64,000 nucleotides of DNA from Flammeovirga sp. SJP92 (GTDB lineage: Bacteria; Bacteroidota; Bacteroidia; Cytophagales; Flammeovirgaceae), in NCBI RefSeq assembly GCF_001583495.1, contig NZ_LQAQ01000120.1, positions 1 to 64,000 of the forward strand. Direction: 5' to 3'. The position numbers were made by a program, and so were the translations under genes. The notes beneath the pieces were generated by a model that was not told where the DNA came from, did not search any database, and saw only the letters and a list, made by a program, of their open reading frames with translations. Shown one piece after another: positions 34,001 through 42,500 of this stretch; position 1 is the first letter of the stretch; every line of letters begins with the position of its first letter.

Positions 34001-36012
34001 AATTTATATTGTAATTGATCCTCGATGGCTTTCAATAAAGTCTCATCTGTAAGACCTGCTTTTTCTTTTAATGGAGAAGCCGAGAAGAATGCACCTTGGA
34101 AGGCGATACCTTGCATACGAAGCTGTAATTCTGGATCTGTAGCTTCCTCTCTTGCGATCTTAAATCCATCGATATACCAGATATGAATATCGTTTTGGAT
34201 GATCAGTTTTTGATACTGTTTTGGAATATCAGCCCATACCTCTTCAGGTGTTTCTTTTTCACTTTGAATAATGAAATGACCACCTTTTTTTAAACCTGCT
34301 AACGCGTTTGTATGCTTGAATACGTTAGGGTCTGGAGAAAGCACCACATCCACGAAGTAATACTCGCAATTGATACGAATTGGCTCTGGCGCTGCTGCTA
34401 AGTAATAGGTAGTAGGTTGACCTTTTTTCTCCGATCCATATTTAGGGTTGGCTTTGATATCATAACCCAATAGATCGAATAATGTCATGGCTAAGTTCTT
34501 ACCTGTAGTAATGGCACCCCAACCACCTACGGAGTGGAAACGAACCGTTACCGCACCATCAGGCATTAAGTTAGGATTTTCAGAACCTCTAACGGCCAAG
34601 TCTTGAATATTTGGATAAGCCTTTTGGATGCTTTCCTGATATGCTCTTTGTTTTGGTGAAAGTGGATTTTCCTTTAAGAAATCAATCGATAAGTAGAACA
34701 TTTTCTTCTGCGCACCGTCAGGCAACATGTTTTCTACTGCACCGATAATTCCTTCCGGTTGTAAATCTCTACTACCCATACCAAATGATCCTGAGTACAA
34801 TACAGGGAAATCTTCTGGCTTCGTATAGCTTGCCAACGTAGGATAAGGAACATTCTTACGGTGTGCACCATTCTCGATACACTTCGTCACTACAGATCTG
34901 ATCTCTCTCATGATTGGAAGATCTTCTGCCAATGGCTGATCCAAACGTTCTAATACAACTACACCTTTTCTACCCTTCAAGATATGACCTAGCATATCCG
35001 CAGGGAAAGGTCTAAACATCACTAAATCAACTACACCAATCTTAAGACCTCTTGTTTCTCTTAAGTAATCAACTACCACTTCCGCCGAAGAAACCACACT
35101 ACCTTGCCCTAAGATCAAGTAATCCGCATCTTCGATTTTGTAAGTCATTACTCTTTCATACAGACGACCCGTCAGTTCAGCAAAATCTTTGAATGCTTGG
35201 TCTGTAATTTCTTGAATATGATCAAAGAAGAATGGACGCTGTGCTGCAACACTCTGCATATAAGCATCTTGGTTTTGTACCAAACCTGCCATCAATGGAT
35301 TATCCACATCCCAGATTTCAGGAATTCTTCTTCTTTTATCTCCATAAATCAGGCGTTGTGCCTCAGTAGGAGTATCTATAATATCGTCCGGTCTACCTAA
35401 GTACTCTTTGATCAGTTCTCTTTCTGGAAGGCTCAGAGACTCAATAAGGTGAGTCGTCAAGAAACCATCCTGAGCAATGATACCAGGAGTCAGTGCCAGT
35501 TCGGCAATTTTGTGGGAAATAATATTTAAATCAGCAACGTGTTGTGCCTTTTTGGCAAACAACTGGAAGAACCCAGTATCGTCTACTGCATGGTAATCAT
35601 CGTGTCCGGCATGTACATTCAATGTAGACTTTGTCATGGCACGAGCACCGATGTTCAATACATAAGTCAATCGCTTACCAACAGCGGCATAAAGTGATTC
35701 ATGCATGTAAGCAATACCTTGACCAGATGAGAAGTTGGTGGCACGCTGACCTGTCATGGATAAACCAGCTGTAACGGCGGCGGCGGCATGTTCACCTTCC
35801 GGTTCAATAAAAATTAAAGGTTTATCAGAAATGTTTAAATGTCCTCTGGCAGCTTCTTCTGCCCAATATTCGCCCATCTGAGTAGAAGGGGTAATAGGAT
35901 ACGCACCTGCTGCATCCGTAGACTCTCTTTCACACATGATGGCAACTGTATTACCATCCATTGCTACACGCTTTCCAGGGTATTTCGCTTTAGAAGATTT
36001 GTGGTCCTTCAT
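31099..36012 (-). CDS. nifJ: Pyruvate:ferredoxin oxidoreductase with insertions and a fused C-terminal ferredoxin
   Basis: 1637 residues, far above the usual 1170-1200. The order is that of homodimeric PFOR: alpha domain (AYPITPSTQMGE), gamma domain (VRFHSVGGWGAITTGKNLA), two [4Fe-4S] motifs (from C787, CTACGDCYTVCP, and C922, CKGCMECVKVC) and a TPP domain (ACLGCSEK, GGDGSMYDIG with D1222, YSNTGGQA). Extra material lies between the two cluster motifs (135 residues apart, usually about 55) and between ACLGC and GICNATGC. The last 80 residues form a single-cluster ferredoxin (C1566-x2-C-x2-C, then EKC near 1603). It converts pyruvate and CoA to acetyl-CoA, CO2 and reduced ferredoxin, and it heads the Rnf operon. 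Confidence 0.93.
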   Translation of the reverse strand: MKDHKSSKAKYPGKRVAMDGNTVAIMCERESTDAAGAYPITPSTQMGEYWAEEAARGHLNISDKPLIFIEPEGEHAAAAVTAGLSMTGQRATNFSSGQGIAYMHESLYAAVGKRLTYVLNIGARAMTKSTLNVHAGHDDYHAVDDTGFFQLFAKKAQHVADLNIISHKIAELALTPGIIAQDGFLTTHLIESLSLPERELIKEYLGRPDDIIDTPTEAQRLIYGDKRRRIPEIWDVDNPLMAGLVQNQDAYMQSVAAQRPFFFDHIQEITDQAFKDFAELTGRLYERVMTYKIEDADYLILGQGSVVSSAEVVVDYLRETRGLKIGVVDLVMFRPFPADMLGHILKGRKGVVVLERLDQPLAEDLPIMREIRSVVTKCIENGAHRKNVPYPTLASYTKPEDFPVLYSGSFGMGSRDLQPEGIIGAVENMLPDGAQKKMFYLSIDFLKENPLSPKQRAYQESIQKAYPNIQDLAVRGSENPNLMPDGAVTVRFHSVGGWGAITTGKNLAMTLFDLLGYDIKANPKYGSEKKGQPTTYYLAAAPEPIRINCEYYFVDVVLSPDPNVFKHTNALAGLKKGGHFIIQSEKETPEEVWADIPKQYQKLIIQNDIHIWYIDGFKIAREEATDPELQLRMQGIAFQGAFFSASPLKEKAGLTDETLLKAIEDQLQYKFGAKGQRVVDDNMRVVKRGFTEIHEITNKELTTTSQKKDAGAVTVPKMLKERPVSESKLSDVHRFWEQTGNFYQRGMGNDNLTDPFIGLSLMPATTSLFRDMTGIRFEYPEWVPENCTACGDCYTVCPDTALPGLVSELSSVLDTVVKRVKKNHFEVTELPRAIRKMESQIRGLFNGDNDEKISVNQQIHQVIDEAIANPDTEAKLVEELGWFKEELGDFKFALTRPYYHLNEKKQKNSGGLFSITLNPATCKGCMECVKVCNDDALKTVIQTEGAVAKLRSEWDLWEDLPTTPEKYNRIDDLEEKIGPLETLLLNKDAYGAFASGDGACLGCSEKTVVHLFTATVESLMNPRVEKHVKYLDELIGKMENHLQTKLVGTVNLNDTDMMSKIVTEMQDKDLTMADITNRFEEEKGSEPIDQEWLRNTSQLIAQLKQLKWKYTQGTTGEGRSNMGICNATGCTSVWGSTYPYNPYPFPWANHLFQDSTSLAMGVFEGHMVKMAEGFKAIRKAELELSGEYNPAEHDDFFTYFNWEQFSDDEWHLCPPVVALGGDGSMYDIGFQNLSRMMASGKPIKVIVVDTQVYSNTGGQACTSGFIGQVSDMAQYGKVWKGKSEPRKEIGLLAMAHRNTYVLQGTLANTTQMIEGFIDGLQAKRPALFNLYTTCQPEHGVADDLGAHQAKLALESRSYPIFKYNPEMGKTTEENFDLTGNPDMEKNWPSYTLKYLENEQEKEMELDMTFADFALTEARFRKHFRQVPRDAWNEDMVVISEYLEMDADEREGKYPFIWAVDRKQHLNRVLVADPIVESCEERRDFWIMLKGLAGVKEQPEENIEEKIKAEVVGNIAQGLMKLAGGGNLNMDSLVNSTASSDTASSPESPAAEQNADYIAPWLETEECTSCDECIKINSKIFSYNSDKKAFVKNSDGGTYQDIVKAAEKCTAGVIHPGTPANMSEKDVEKWIKRGEKFN

Positions 36013-36883
36013 CGTCGTTGATTTAGTCTTGATTATATTTTTTCGTTTTCTTTAGGGTGTACAAATCCATCCTCAAAAAGTCTGTTTTTTTTGAAGCAAA
36101 AGATTGAAAGTGTTGGTGGTATCTAACTCACTTTCATTAAATCATCTGAATTTGTACTCCATGAACCTTTGTTCAAATGGAGAGTATTCCTCTCACATAA
36201 AAATGTTCCAAGTAGTAGTTGTTTTTTATAGGCTTAACGTAAGTAATAGGCCAAATAGCTTTGGCGTATAACTCATTATCCTTTAAGAGTAACCTTAATA
36301 ATTAATGCACTCTAATTGGCAGAAGATGGCTTACTTCAATTATTTAAATAGGACTGCCATAAGAGTTGGTAAGAACGGATCTTCAATTCATACTTTGCTT
36401 TTCTATGAAGATTTTGGATTGGTTACGGCTCAAAAGTTAGTGCTAAGACATCCCTTTTATGGAACACTTTTTATCAATTGTATACATCTAGAGTTATAAA
36501 AACGCTAATGTGGCTTTAAATTGATCATCATTGCATTGGTGGTTATTGGTCCTTGGAACATGTTCAAAATCAATTGAAAATGCCCTTAATTACTTTTCAT
36601 TCACTAATGTAGGTTAACACGATGGGTTGCGATATGATCGTCCTCAATAGAAAACATGACGAAAGTCAGTTTTGCGATTAAAAAATGCATTTATGACACT
36701 TCTAGCCTATTTTTTATGACTTATGTTATTTAATTATAAATGTCGTTATAACACTAATTTAAAATTAATACAAATAAGATTAAACGTGTCGTAAATACAC
36801 TAAATAGCGAAATTTCGCCTTGCTTTCATCATAATACTTTTTAAATTGCAGTATGCTTACTTCACCAACAAACGCAATACCCG
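36013..36883. other. Long intergenic region upstream of nifJ
   Basis: 870 bases between two divergent genes. It must carry the nifJ-rnf promoter. A 64-codon frame at 36305-36499 has no recognisable features and I do not call it. No repeat or strong hairpin was noticed. Confidence 0.5.
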
Positions 36884-37330
36884 ATGATACAAAAACATTC
36901 ACACCAAAAAGAGATCCAGGAGTTGCTTAGCTTCTGTAAGAATGCTCAAAATAATGTAGAACAGTATCTTAGAACTGATACTTACTATAATAGAAGTATG
37001 ATGTTAATTACGTTTGAGCATTTGTTCATACACCTTGAAGATTATCTTGTAGATACTTTTCAAGATTTTGATAGGCAAAGCTATGTGGATTGTACAGCGT
37101 CAACTATGCCTGTTTATGATTACGACGGGAAAGTGTTTACATTGGAATGTGCTTCAGAGTGGGTAGGCTGTAAGATCTTTGGAGATGCAGAGGAGATAGA
37201 GCAATTATTATTGCACAATGATATTGTTGATTGGAAGATCGTACAAAATAATTTAAGAAAAACGAGAGCGTTAGTAAAAGGTTTGCGTCAAGATAAAAAT
37301 AAGATGCCGACCAAGAAACATAGAATATAA
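36884..37330 (+). CDS. Hypothetical protein, 148 aa
   Basis: No family recognised. It is a soluble, mixed-charge protein with an N-terminal helical part (QKEIQELLSFCKNAQNNVEQYL), a central WVGCKIFGDAEEIEQLL segment and a basic tail (KKHRI). An intrinsic terminator directly follows (37354-37387), which supports a real single-gene transcript. Confidence 0.65.
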   Translation: MIQKHSHQKEIQELLSFCKNAQNNVEQYLRTDTYYNRSMMLITFEHLFIHLEDYLVDTFQDFDRQSYVDCTASTMPVYDYDGKVFTLECASEWVGCKIFGDAEEIEQLLLHNDIVDWKIVQNNLRKTRALVKGLRQDKNKMPTKKHRI

Positions 37331-37353
37331 ATTACTGTTTTTATTTCTTTTGG

Positions 37354-37387
37354 AAACCACCTTGATTTAGAGAGGTGGTTTTTTTTT
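37354..37387 (+). terminator. Rho-independent terminator
   Basis: AACCACCT pairs with AGGTGGTT across a 10-base loop, followed by seven or more T. It closes the transcript of the 148-aa gene and lies before the acetyltransferase start. Confidence 0.85.
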
Positions 37388-37422
37388 GCTATATTTTTTT
37401 GAATAAAATTTTCCAACACTTT

Positions 37423-37857
37423 ATGAACGTAAAATACATAACTTCTGAACATACTTTATATCAAGAAGCAAAAGCAATTCGCATTCAATGTTTCTTTGAA
37501 GGACTTGAAAATGCAGAACAACTCATTCATGATCAATTTGAGAAGGAGGGTTTTCATTTGATTTATCTTAATGAAGAAAATCAAGTTTTGGGGACAGGGA
37601 GATTAAATATTGAAGTGGACACAGGCATTATTTCTCAAATGGCTATTGCACCAGAACATCAAGGTAAAGGAATAGGAGGAATCATTTTAGATCAATTAAT
37701 AATAAAGAGCAAATCAATGAATATAACCCAAATACGTTTGAGTGCAAGGTTGACTGCTCAGTCATTTTATCAGAAAAGAAACTTTCAACAAGTTGGGGAG
37801 GTTTACCCTTCTAAAAAAACAGGCATTATGCATGTGAACATGATTTTAGTTCTCTAA
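37423..37857 (+). CDS. GNAT-family N-acetyltransferase
   Basis: 144 residues from the ATG at 37423 (MNVKYITSEHTLY); an earlier ATG at 37375 lies in the terminator. The acetyl-CoA site is ISQMAIAPEHQGKGIGGIIL (motif A, Q-x-x-G-x-G). Overall layout (RLNIEVDTGIISQMAI, then FYQKRNF near the end) matches ElaA/GNAT small-molecule acetyltransferases. The acceptor is unknown and it has no operon partner. Confidence 0.85.
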   Translation: MNVKYITSEHTLYQEAKAIRIQCFFEGLENAEQLIHDQFEKEGFHLIYLNEENQVLGTGRLNIEVDTGIISQMAIAPEHQGKGIGGIILDQLIIKSKSMNITQIRLSARLTAQSFYQKRNFQQVGEVYPSKKTGIMHVNMILVL

Positions 37858-38078
37858 ATGAATTTATTGTTAAAATGCATTTCAACCGGTTTAAATACTT
37901 AAAACAATGACGATTATCATCAAAAAAATGTTAAGGTTTAGATATATTGCGTAAGCTTTAAAAATCCAATTACGAATGAAGACTTTGTCAAGTTTTCAAC
38001 TTAATAACCCCTACTAAAAACAATTCCGCTTGCATATATGGGAATGTAAGTACACACACACATAAAACTTTTACTCCA

Positions 38079-38327
38079 ATGTATAATTCAAATCTGAAAG
38101 TCAAAAAACTATTAATCGGTCTGTGCTTAAACGAAGGAAGAACTATCGAAGAAGTTGCACAACATTTAGGCTTATCCTCTAATCAAGACGAAATCAAAGA
38201 AATCGTAGACATCCTTGAAGACGAAGGTTTCATCCAGAACACAAGTTTAGGTTACAAAAACACCACAACAGAACTTACCGCTAAAGGTTCCAGAGAAGCT
38301 TCCACATTATTGGAAGTAGCCTATTAA
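38079..38327 (+). CDS. Small winged-helix-like protein, 82 aa
   Basis: It reads as a short HTH domain: TIEEVAQHLGLSSNQDEIKEIVDIL (helix-turn-helix) and DEGFIQNTSLGYKNTTTELTAKG (wing), as in the DNA-binding half of MarR/PadR-like proteins, with no further domain. It may be a small transcription factor. It is convergent with the GH16-like lipoprotein, with a terminator between them. Confidence 0.6.
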   Translation: MYNSNLKVKKLLIGLCLNEGRTIEEVAQHLGLSSNQDEIKEIVDILEDEGFIQNTSLGYKNTTTELTAKGSREASTLLEVAY

Positions 38328-38343
38328 AAAAGAATTTTGAATC

Positions 38344-38376
38344 GCCCTTTAGTTATTACACTACAGGGCTTTTTTA
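38344..38376 (+). terminator. Terminator after the 82-aa gene
   Basis: GCCCT pairs with AGGGC, followed by TTTTTTA. The right arm overlaps the last codons of the convergent lipoprotein gene. Confidence 0.55.
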
Positions 38377-39260
38377 TTGATTTCTTTTCCCCAAATACGA
38401 ATGTATTCGATTGTAAACCTGGAGGGAAGTTCATTTTCTTTCGGTAAGCCATATTCCTTTGCCAAACTAGTGTTTACCCATACTTCAAATGAGTCTTTTG
38501 AAATTGGCCATGCTACTTCAAACTGTGTATTGTTGATCGAATAAATCTCTTGACCATCAAGATATAGTTTTAAATAATGCTGATCCCACTCGAAACCGTA
38601 GACATGAAAATCATTGGTGAGGTTACCTTTATTAAGTAAAGGTATGCTCAGCAGTTTTTTACGGTTCAACTGTGTAGTTGAATCTAAGGAATAATACCTG
38701 AATAGAAATGGAGTTCTCTCCATGTATTGATAAAAGCGGGGTTTTCCCACAATATCAAAAAGGTGAAGCTCAAAAAGTGAGTTACGAATACCAAAGCTAC
38801 TTTGAATACTGGAATTGGCCACTTTGGCTTTTATTTCCACATATCCTTTGTCAATTTTCTGTTTACTTACAATGCCTCCTGTTGTCACATTTTCATATAT
38901 CTTACCATTATACCTCTCCTTTGAAAACTTAGAATGAGGTTGCCATTCAGAGGAGATAATCAACTGATCTTTAGTTAACTTTATATTGTCACTGAAAAAT
39001 TGTGACGGTGCATCTCCTTTCCAAAGATGATACCTGTTGTTGCTTCCTTGAACAAACCATTTTGTAGTATCAATTCTTCCATTTTTAAATTCATCACTTA
39101 GTGCTTCAATTAATCTCCAATTATTTGGTTTTGAGTGTGTTGAAAATGGAATTATTTCGTCATCATCAATATTTATTTCTACATTAGGTTGCTGGGGTAT
39201 TTGCTTTTGGCATGAAAAGAATAAAATAAGTAGTACCGCTATATTAAAAGATTGTTGCAT
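38361..39260 (-). CDS. GH16-like lipoprotein with altered catalytic motif
   Basis: 299 residues. A lipoprotein leader (LLILFFSC, Cys17) precedes a GH16/laminarinase-like jelly roll: EALSDEFKNGRIDTTKW (55-68), TTGGIVSKQKIDKGYVEIKAKV, FHVYGFEWDQHYLKLYLDGQEI and FTIEYIRIWG near the end. The active-site strand normally reads E-x-D-x-x-E; here it is ELHLFD (164-169), so the central Asp is His and the acid/base Glu is Asp. It may be a carbohydrate-binding or poorly catalytic paralogue that presents substrate to the hybrid sensor gene divergent from it. It could also be an enzyme with changed chemistry. Confidence 0.8.
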   Translation of the reverse strand: MQQSFNIAVLLILFFSCQKQIPQQPNVEINIDDDEIIPFSTHSKPNNWRLIEALSDEFKNGRIDTTKWFVQGSNNRYHLWKGDAPSQFFSDNIKLTKDQLIISSEWQPHSKFSKERYNGKIYENVTTGGIVSKQKIDKGYVEIKAKVANSSIQSSFGIRNSLFELHLFDIVGKPRFYQYMERTPFLFRYYSLDSTTQLNRKKLLSIPLLNKGNLTNDFHVYGFEWDQHYLKLYLDGQEIYSINNTQFEVAWPISKDSFEVWVNTSLAKEYGLPKENELPSRFTIEYIRIWGKEINKKAL

Positions 39261-39286
39261 GTTATATACAAATACATTCGAGATAA

Positions 39287-39295
39287 TTTTACACT
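39287..39295 (+). promoter_or_regulatory. TTTTACACT motif between GH16-like gene and HTCS
   Basis: Part of the 15-mer ATAATTTTACACTAA (39283-39297), identical to 44886-44900 before the sulfatase. It is 26 bases from the start of the minus-strand lipoprotein and 223 bases before the HTCS start. Confidence 0.35.
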
Positions 39296-39517
39296 AATTT
39301 AATAGCTTGTAACATTCTTTAATTCATTTAAATTACCTAGTTTTTGACCTTTAATTACCTTCTTCATTAAACTATTGGCAGAATTTATCAGGACTGCTTA
39401 TCTTTATAATCGTAGTTTTTTTGGAGGGTAAGAAAGCAGTAGTTATCCCTCAAAACTTCTGTTCTGATTCTTATTTTCGAGTAAAGGAACAATACATCAA
39501 CACTTTTTTATTATAGA

Positions 39518-42500
39518 ATGCACTATCAGGTCCACTTTTTTAATACCATTCAATACCGCTGTTTATTATTTCTTTTTTGTTTTCTGAATTCACTGTCACT
39601 ATGGGGCAGTAATGTAGAGATCAACATCACAAAACAGTTGACTTATAAAGAAGGACTTTCTCACTTTGGTGTAACTTCACTGGAAGTGGATAAAAATGGA
39701 TTGCTTTGGGTGGGCACTTTTAAAGGATTGAATGTTTATGATGGCTATGAGTTTAAAAGTTATTATTATCAAGATACACCTTCACTTCTAAGTAATAGAA
39801 TTACGGCTCTTCATAAAGACAAGAACAACAATATTCTGATTGGTACTGAAAAAGGCTTGGCTTTATATAGAGAAAACTTGGATCGGTTTGATTCACTTTT
39901 TTTGACTGAAGAAGTAATTAAAAGGAATGAATCAACTTCTATTACTGACATAGTAGAAACACAACAATATGTGGTATGTAATATTTCGAATGGATGGTTG
40001 ATTGTTGTTGAAAAAGAGAATTATACCATTGTTGGGGAGTTTCATCCCTTGCCTGAAAATAGAAATAATTTTAAGGCATTTCACATCTCTGAGTTTGTAG
40101 AAGACCAAATTCTCATCGCTTCCAATAGAGGTTTGCTCACTTATGATCTTCAAAAGAAAACGTATAGAAATAACAGCTTTCAGCAATTTAACTATTGTGT
40201 AGATGTAGCTTTTGATGGCCATAAAACCATTTATGCCTTGAGTTATACAGATGTTTTTATTTTTCAATACGATAGTGTCACTAATAGAGTCAATCATGTG
40301 ACCACAATTCTAAAAGATGAATATTTTTCTAGAGTTGAAATTGGATTAAATGGAGAATTATGGTTGTTGAAAAACAATAATTCAATTGCATTGATTACAG
40401 AGCCGAACTATCATAAAAATATCTATCAGAATATCGTGTATTATAACTTTATGAATGATTTTACACGTTTAAGCAGTATCACATTTGGGAAGCACGGCGG
40501 TTGGATTGGGAGTTTTAATCAGGGAATTTTTCAATTCAAAACAGACAAACCTTTCTTTCAGTATACAGGACTTAAAGAAAAATACAAAGAATATAAATCA
40601 AGTCAGGTCATCAATATAGTTCCTTTTTCTAGTCATCAGGTTTATGTTACACTCAATGTGAACGATAATAAATTATTTGATTTGAATGATTTGTCTATCA
40701 AAAATATCAAACATCCAAAAATTAATAACCAATTGATATCTAAAGTGTTGATTGATCGACATAACAGTGTTTGGGGTGGAAGTAAGCGTAAAGGAATCTT
40801 CAGAAAGAAAAATATAAACGCCGAATGGCAACAGTTGAAAATAAAGGGAGATCCCGATTTTATTATTGAAGGAGCTCAGACCTTTGTAGAAGATGGAAAT
40901 GGTGATATTTGGCTAGCAGGTTTGGAAGCTTTGTATAAGTTTTGTCTGGATAAGAACGGTAAAATTTTAAAAGTGGACAAATTGGGACAATTGGATGATT
41001 TGGAGTATGATACCAATTTGCTCATAAATGTAATGTATTATGATGAGCTTGAAAATTGCATTTGGATTGGGACAAATGGAAATGGATTATACAAAGTTGC
41101 TCTGAATAAAAGTCATACCCTTGCTGTTGAAGATTGCTGTAAGGTGAAAATGTCGGAGGCATGTCCATTGGAGGGTTCTATTATTACGTGTATTAAAAGA
41201 TTGCCTAATAAAGAATTGTGGGTTGGTGTATTGGAAGGTGGAATTTCTAAAGTAGTCAAAGAAGGGGAAGGTTATTGTTTTGAGACTTTTACAGAAGAAG
41301 ACGGTTTGGATGATAATGATGTGATGACTTTTGAGTTTGATATTTTCAATAGGCTTTGGATAGCGACTAATAAGGGCATCAATCAATTTGATCCGGCGAC
41401 AAAAACCTTTGTCAATTATACCACAAGCGATGGAATTGTTCCGGCTTCATTTGAGGTCGTTTCTACAAAATTGGAAAATGGATTAATGGTTTTTGGAGGA
41501 AATAATGGTTTATGCTATTTCGATCCTAATCAGATTTCTACAAAAATTGACGAGCCTGAACTTTTATTTGGAGAACTGAGAATTCATAATAAGAAAATTA
41601 CAGTAAATAGTGGGGAAGAGGCTGTTCTTTCCAAAGTATTGAATGAGACGGAAGAGATTACATTAGAACATGATCAGAACTCCTTTTCTTTTGAATTGAT
41701 TTCTCTTCATTATGAAAATGCCAATACTTATGGATTGAGGTATAGATTACTACCGAAAGAAAAAAATTGGAGCAGTACTACTTCTAATAATAAAATAGCT
41801 TCTTATAACTTACTGCCTGCTGGAGAATATACATTTGAGGTACAGGCCTCTAATTCAAAAAATGAATGGTCAGAAAGCAGAAAGATAAAAATTAATATTT
41901 GTGAGGCTTGGTGGAAGACTTTTTGGGCAAAGGTAGTTTATTTATGCCTTTTCTTGATTGGAATTGCGATCATTATGGTAGTCATTATTCGAATTAAATC
42001 ATTGAGCTATAGGCTGAAGTTGGAAAATTTGGAAAAGAACCGACTGAAAGATTTAGATGCTGCCCGATTGAAGTTGTTCATGAATATTTCTCATGAATTC
42101 AGAACACCTCTGACGCTTATTAATGGTCCGATTGCTCTTCTAAAGAATATGTTTGAGAATAATCAAGATGCATTCGAGCATATTGATTTAGTACAGCGGC
42201 AATCAAAGAAAATGCTTCAATTGGTAGATCAGGTGCATGAAATCAGAAAAGCAGACCAGAATTTATTAAAGCTCAAAAAGAAAAATTTTGATTTTACTCA
42301 CTTCATTACTGATGTTAAAAAGGATTTTGATCAGCTGGCAGAAAAATCGAAAAAGACTTTAAAACTGATTGGTACCGATCATCAGTTGATGGTAGATGCA
42401 GACAAGGGTAAGCTGGAGATTGTGATCAATAACCTTCTAAATAATGCTTTTAAGTTTACTGAAACGGAAGATACTATTACAATTTCTTATGATTGTAAAG

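Noticed and set aside
36305-36499. 64-codon frame upstream of the 148-aa gene
   Set aside because: No recognisable features, and no operon context.
37375-37422. Earlier start for the GNAT acetyltransferase
   Set aside because: It begins in the arm and T-run of a terminator; the ATG at 37423 fits the family.
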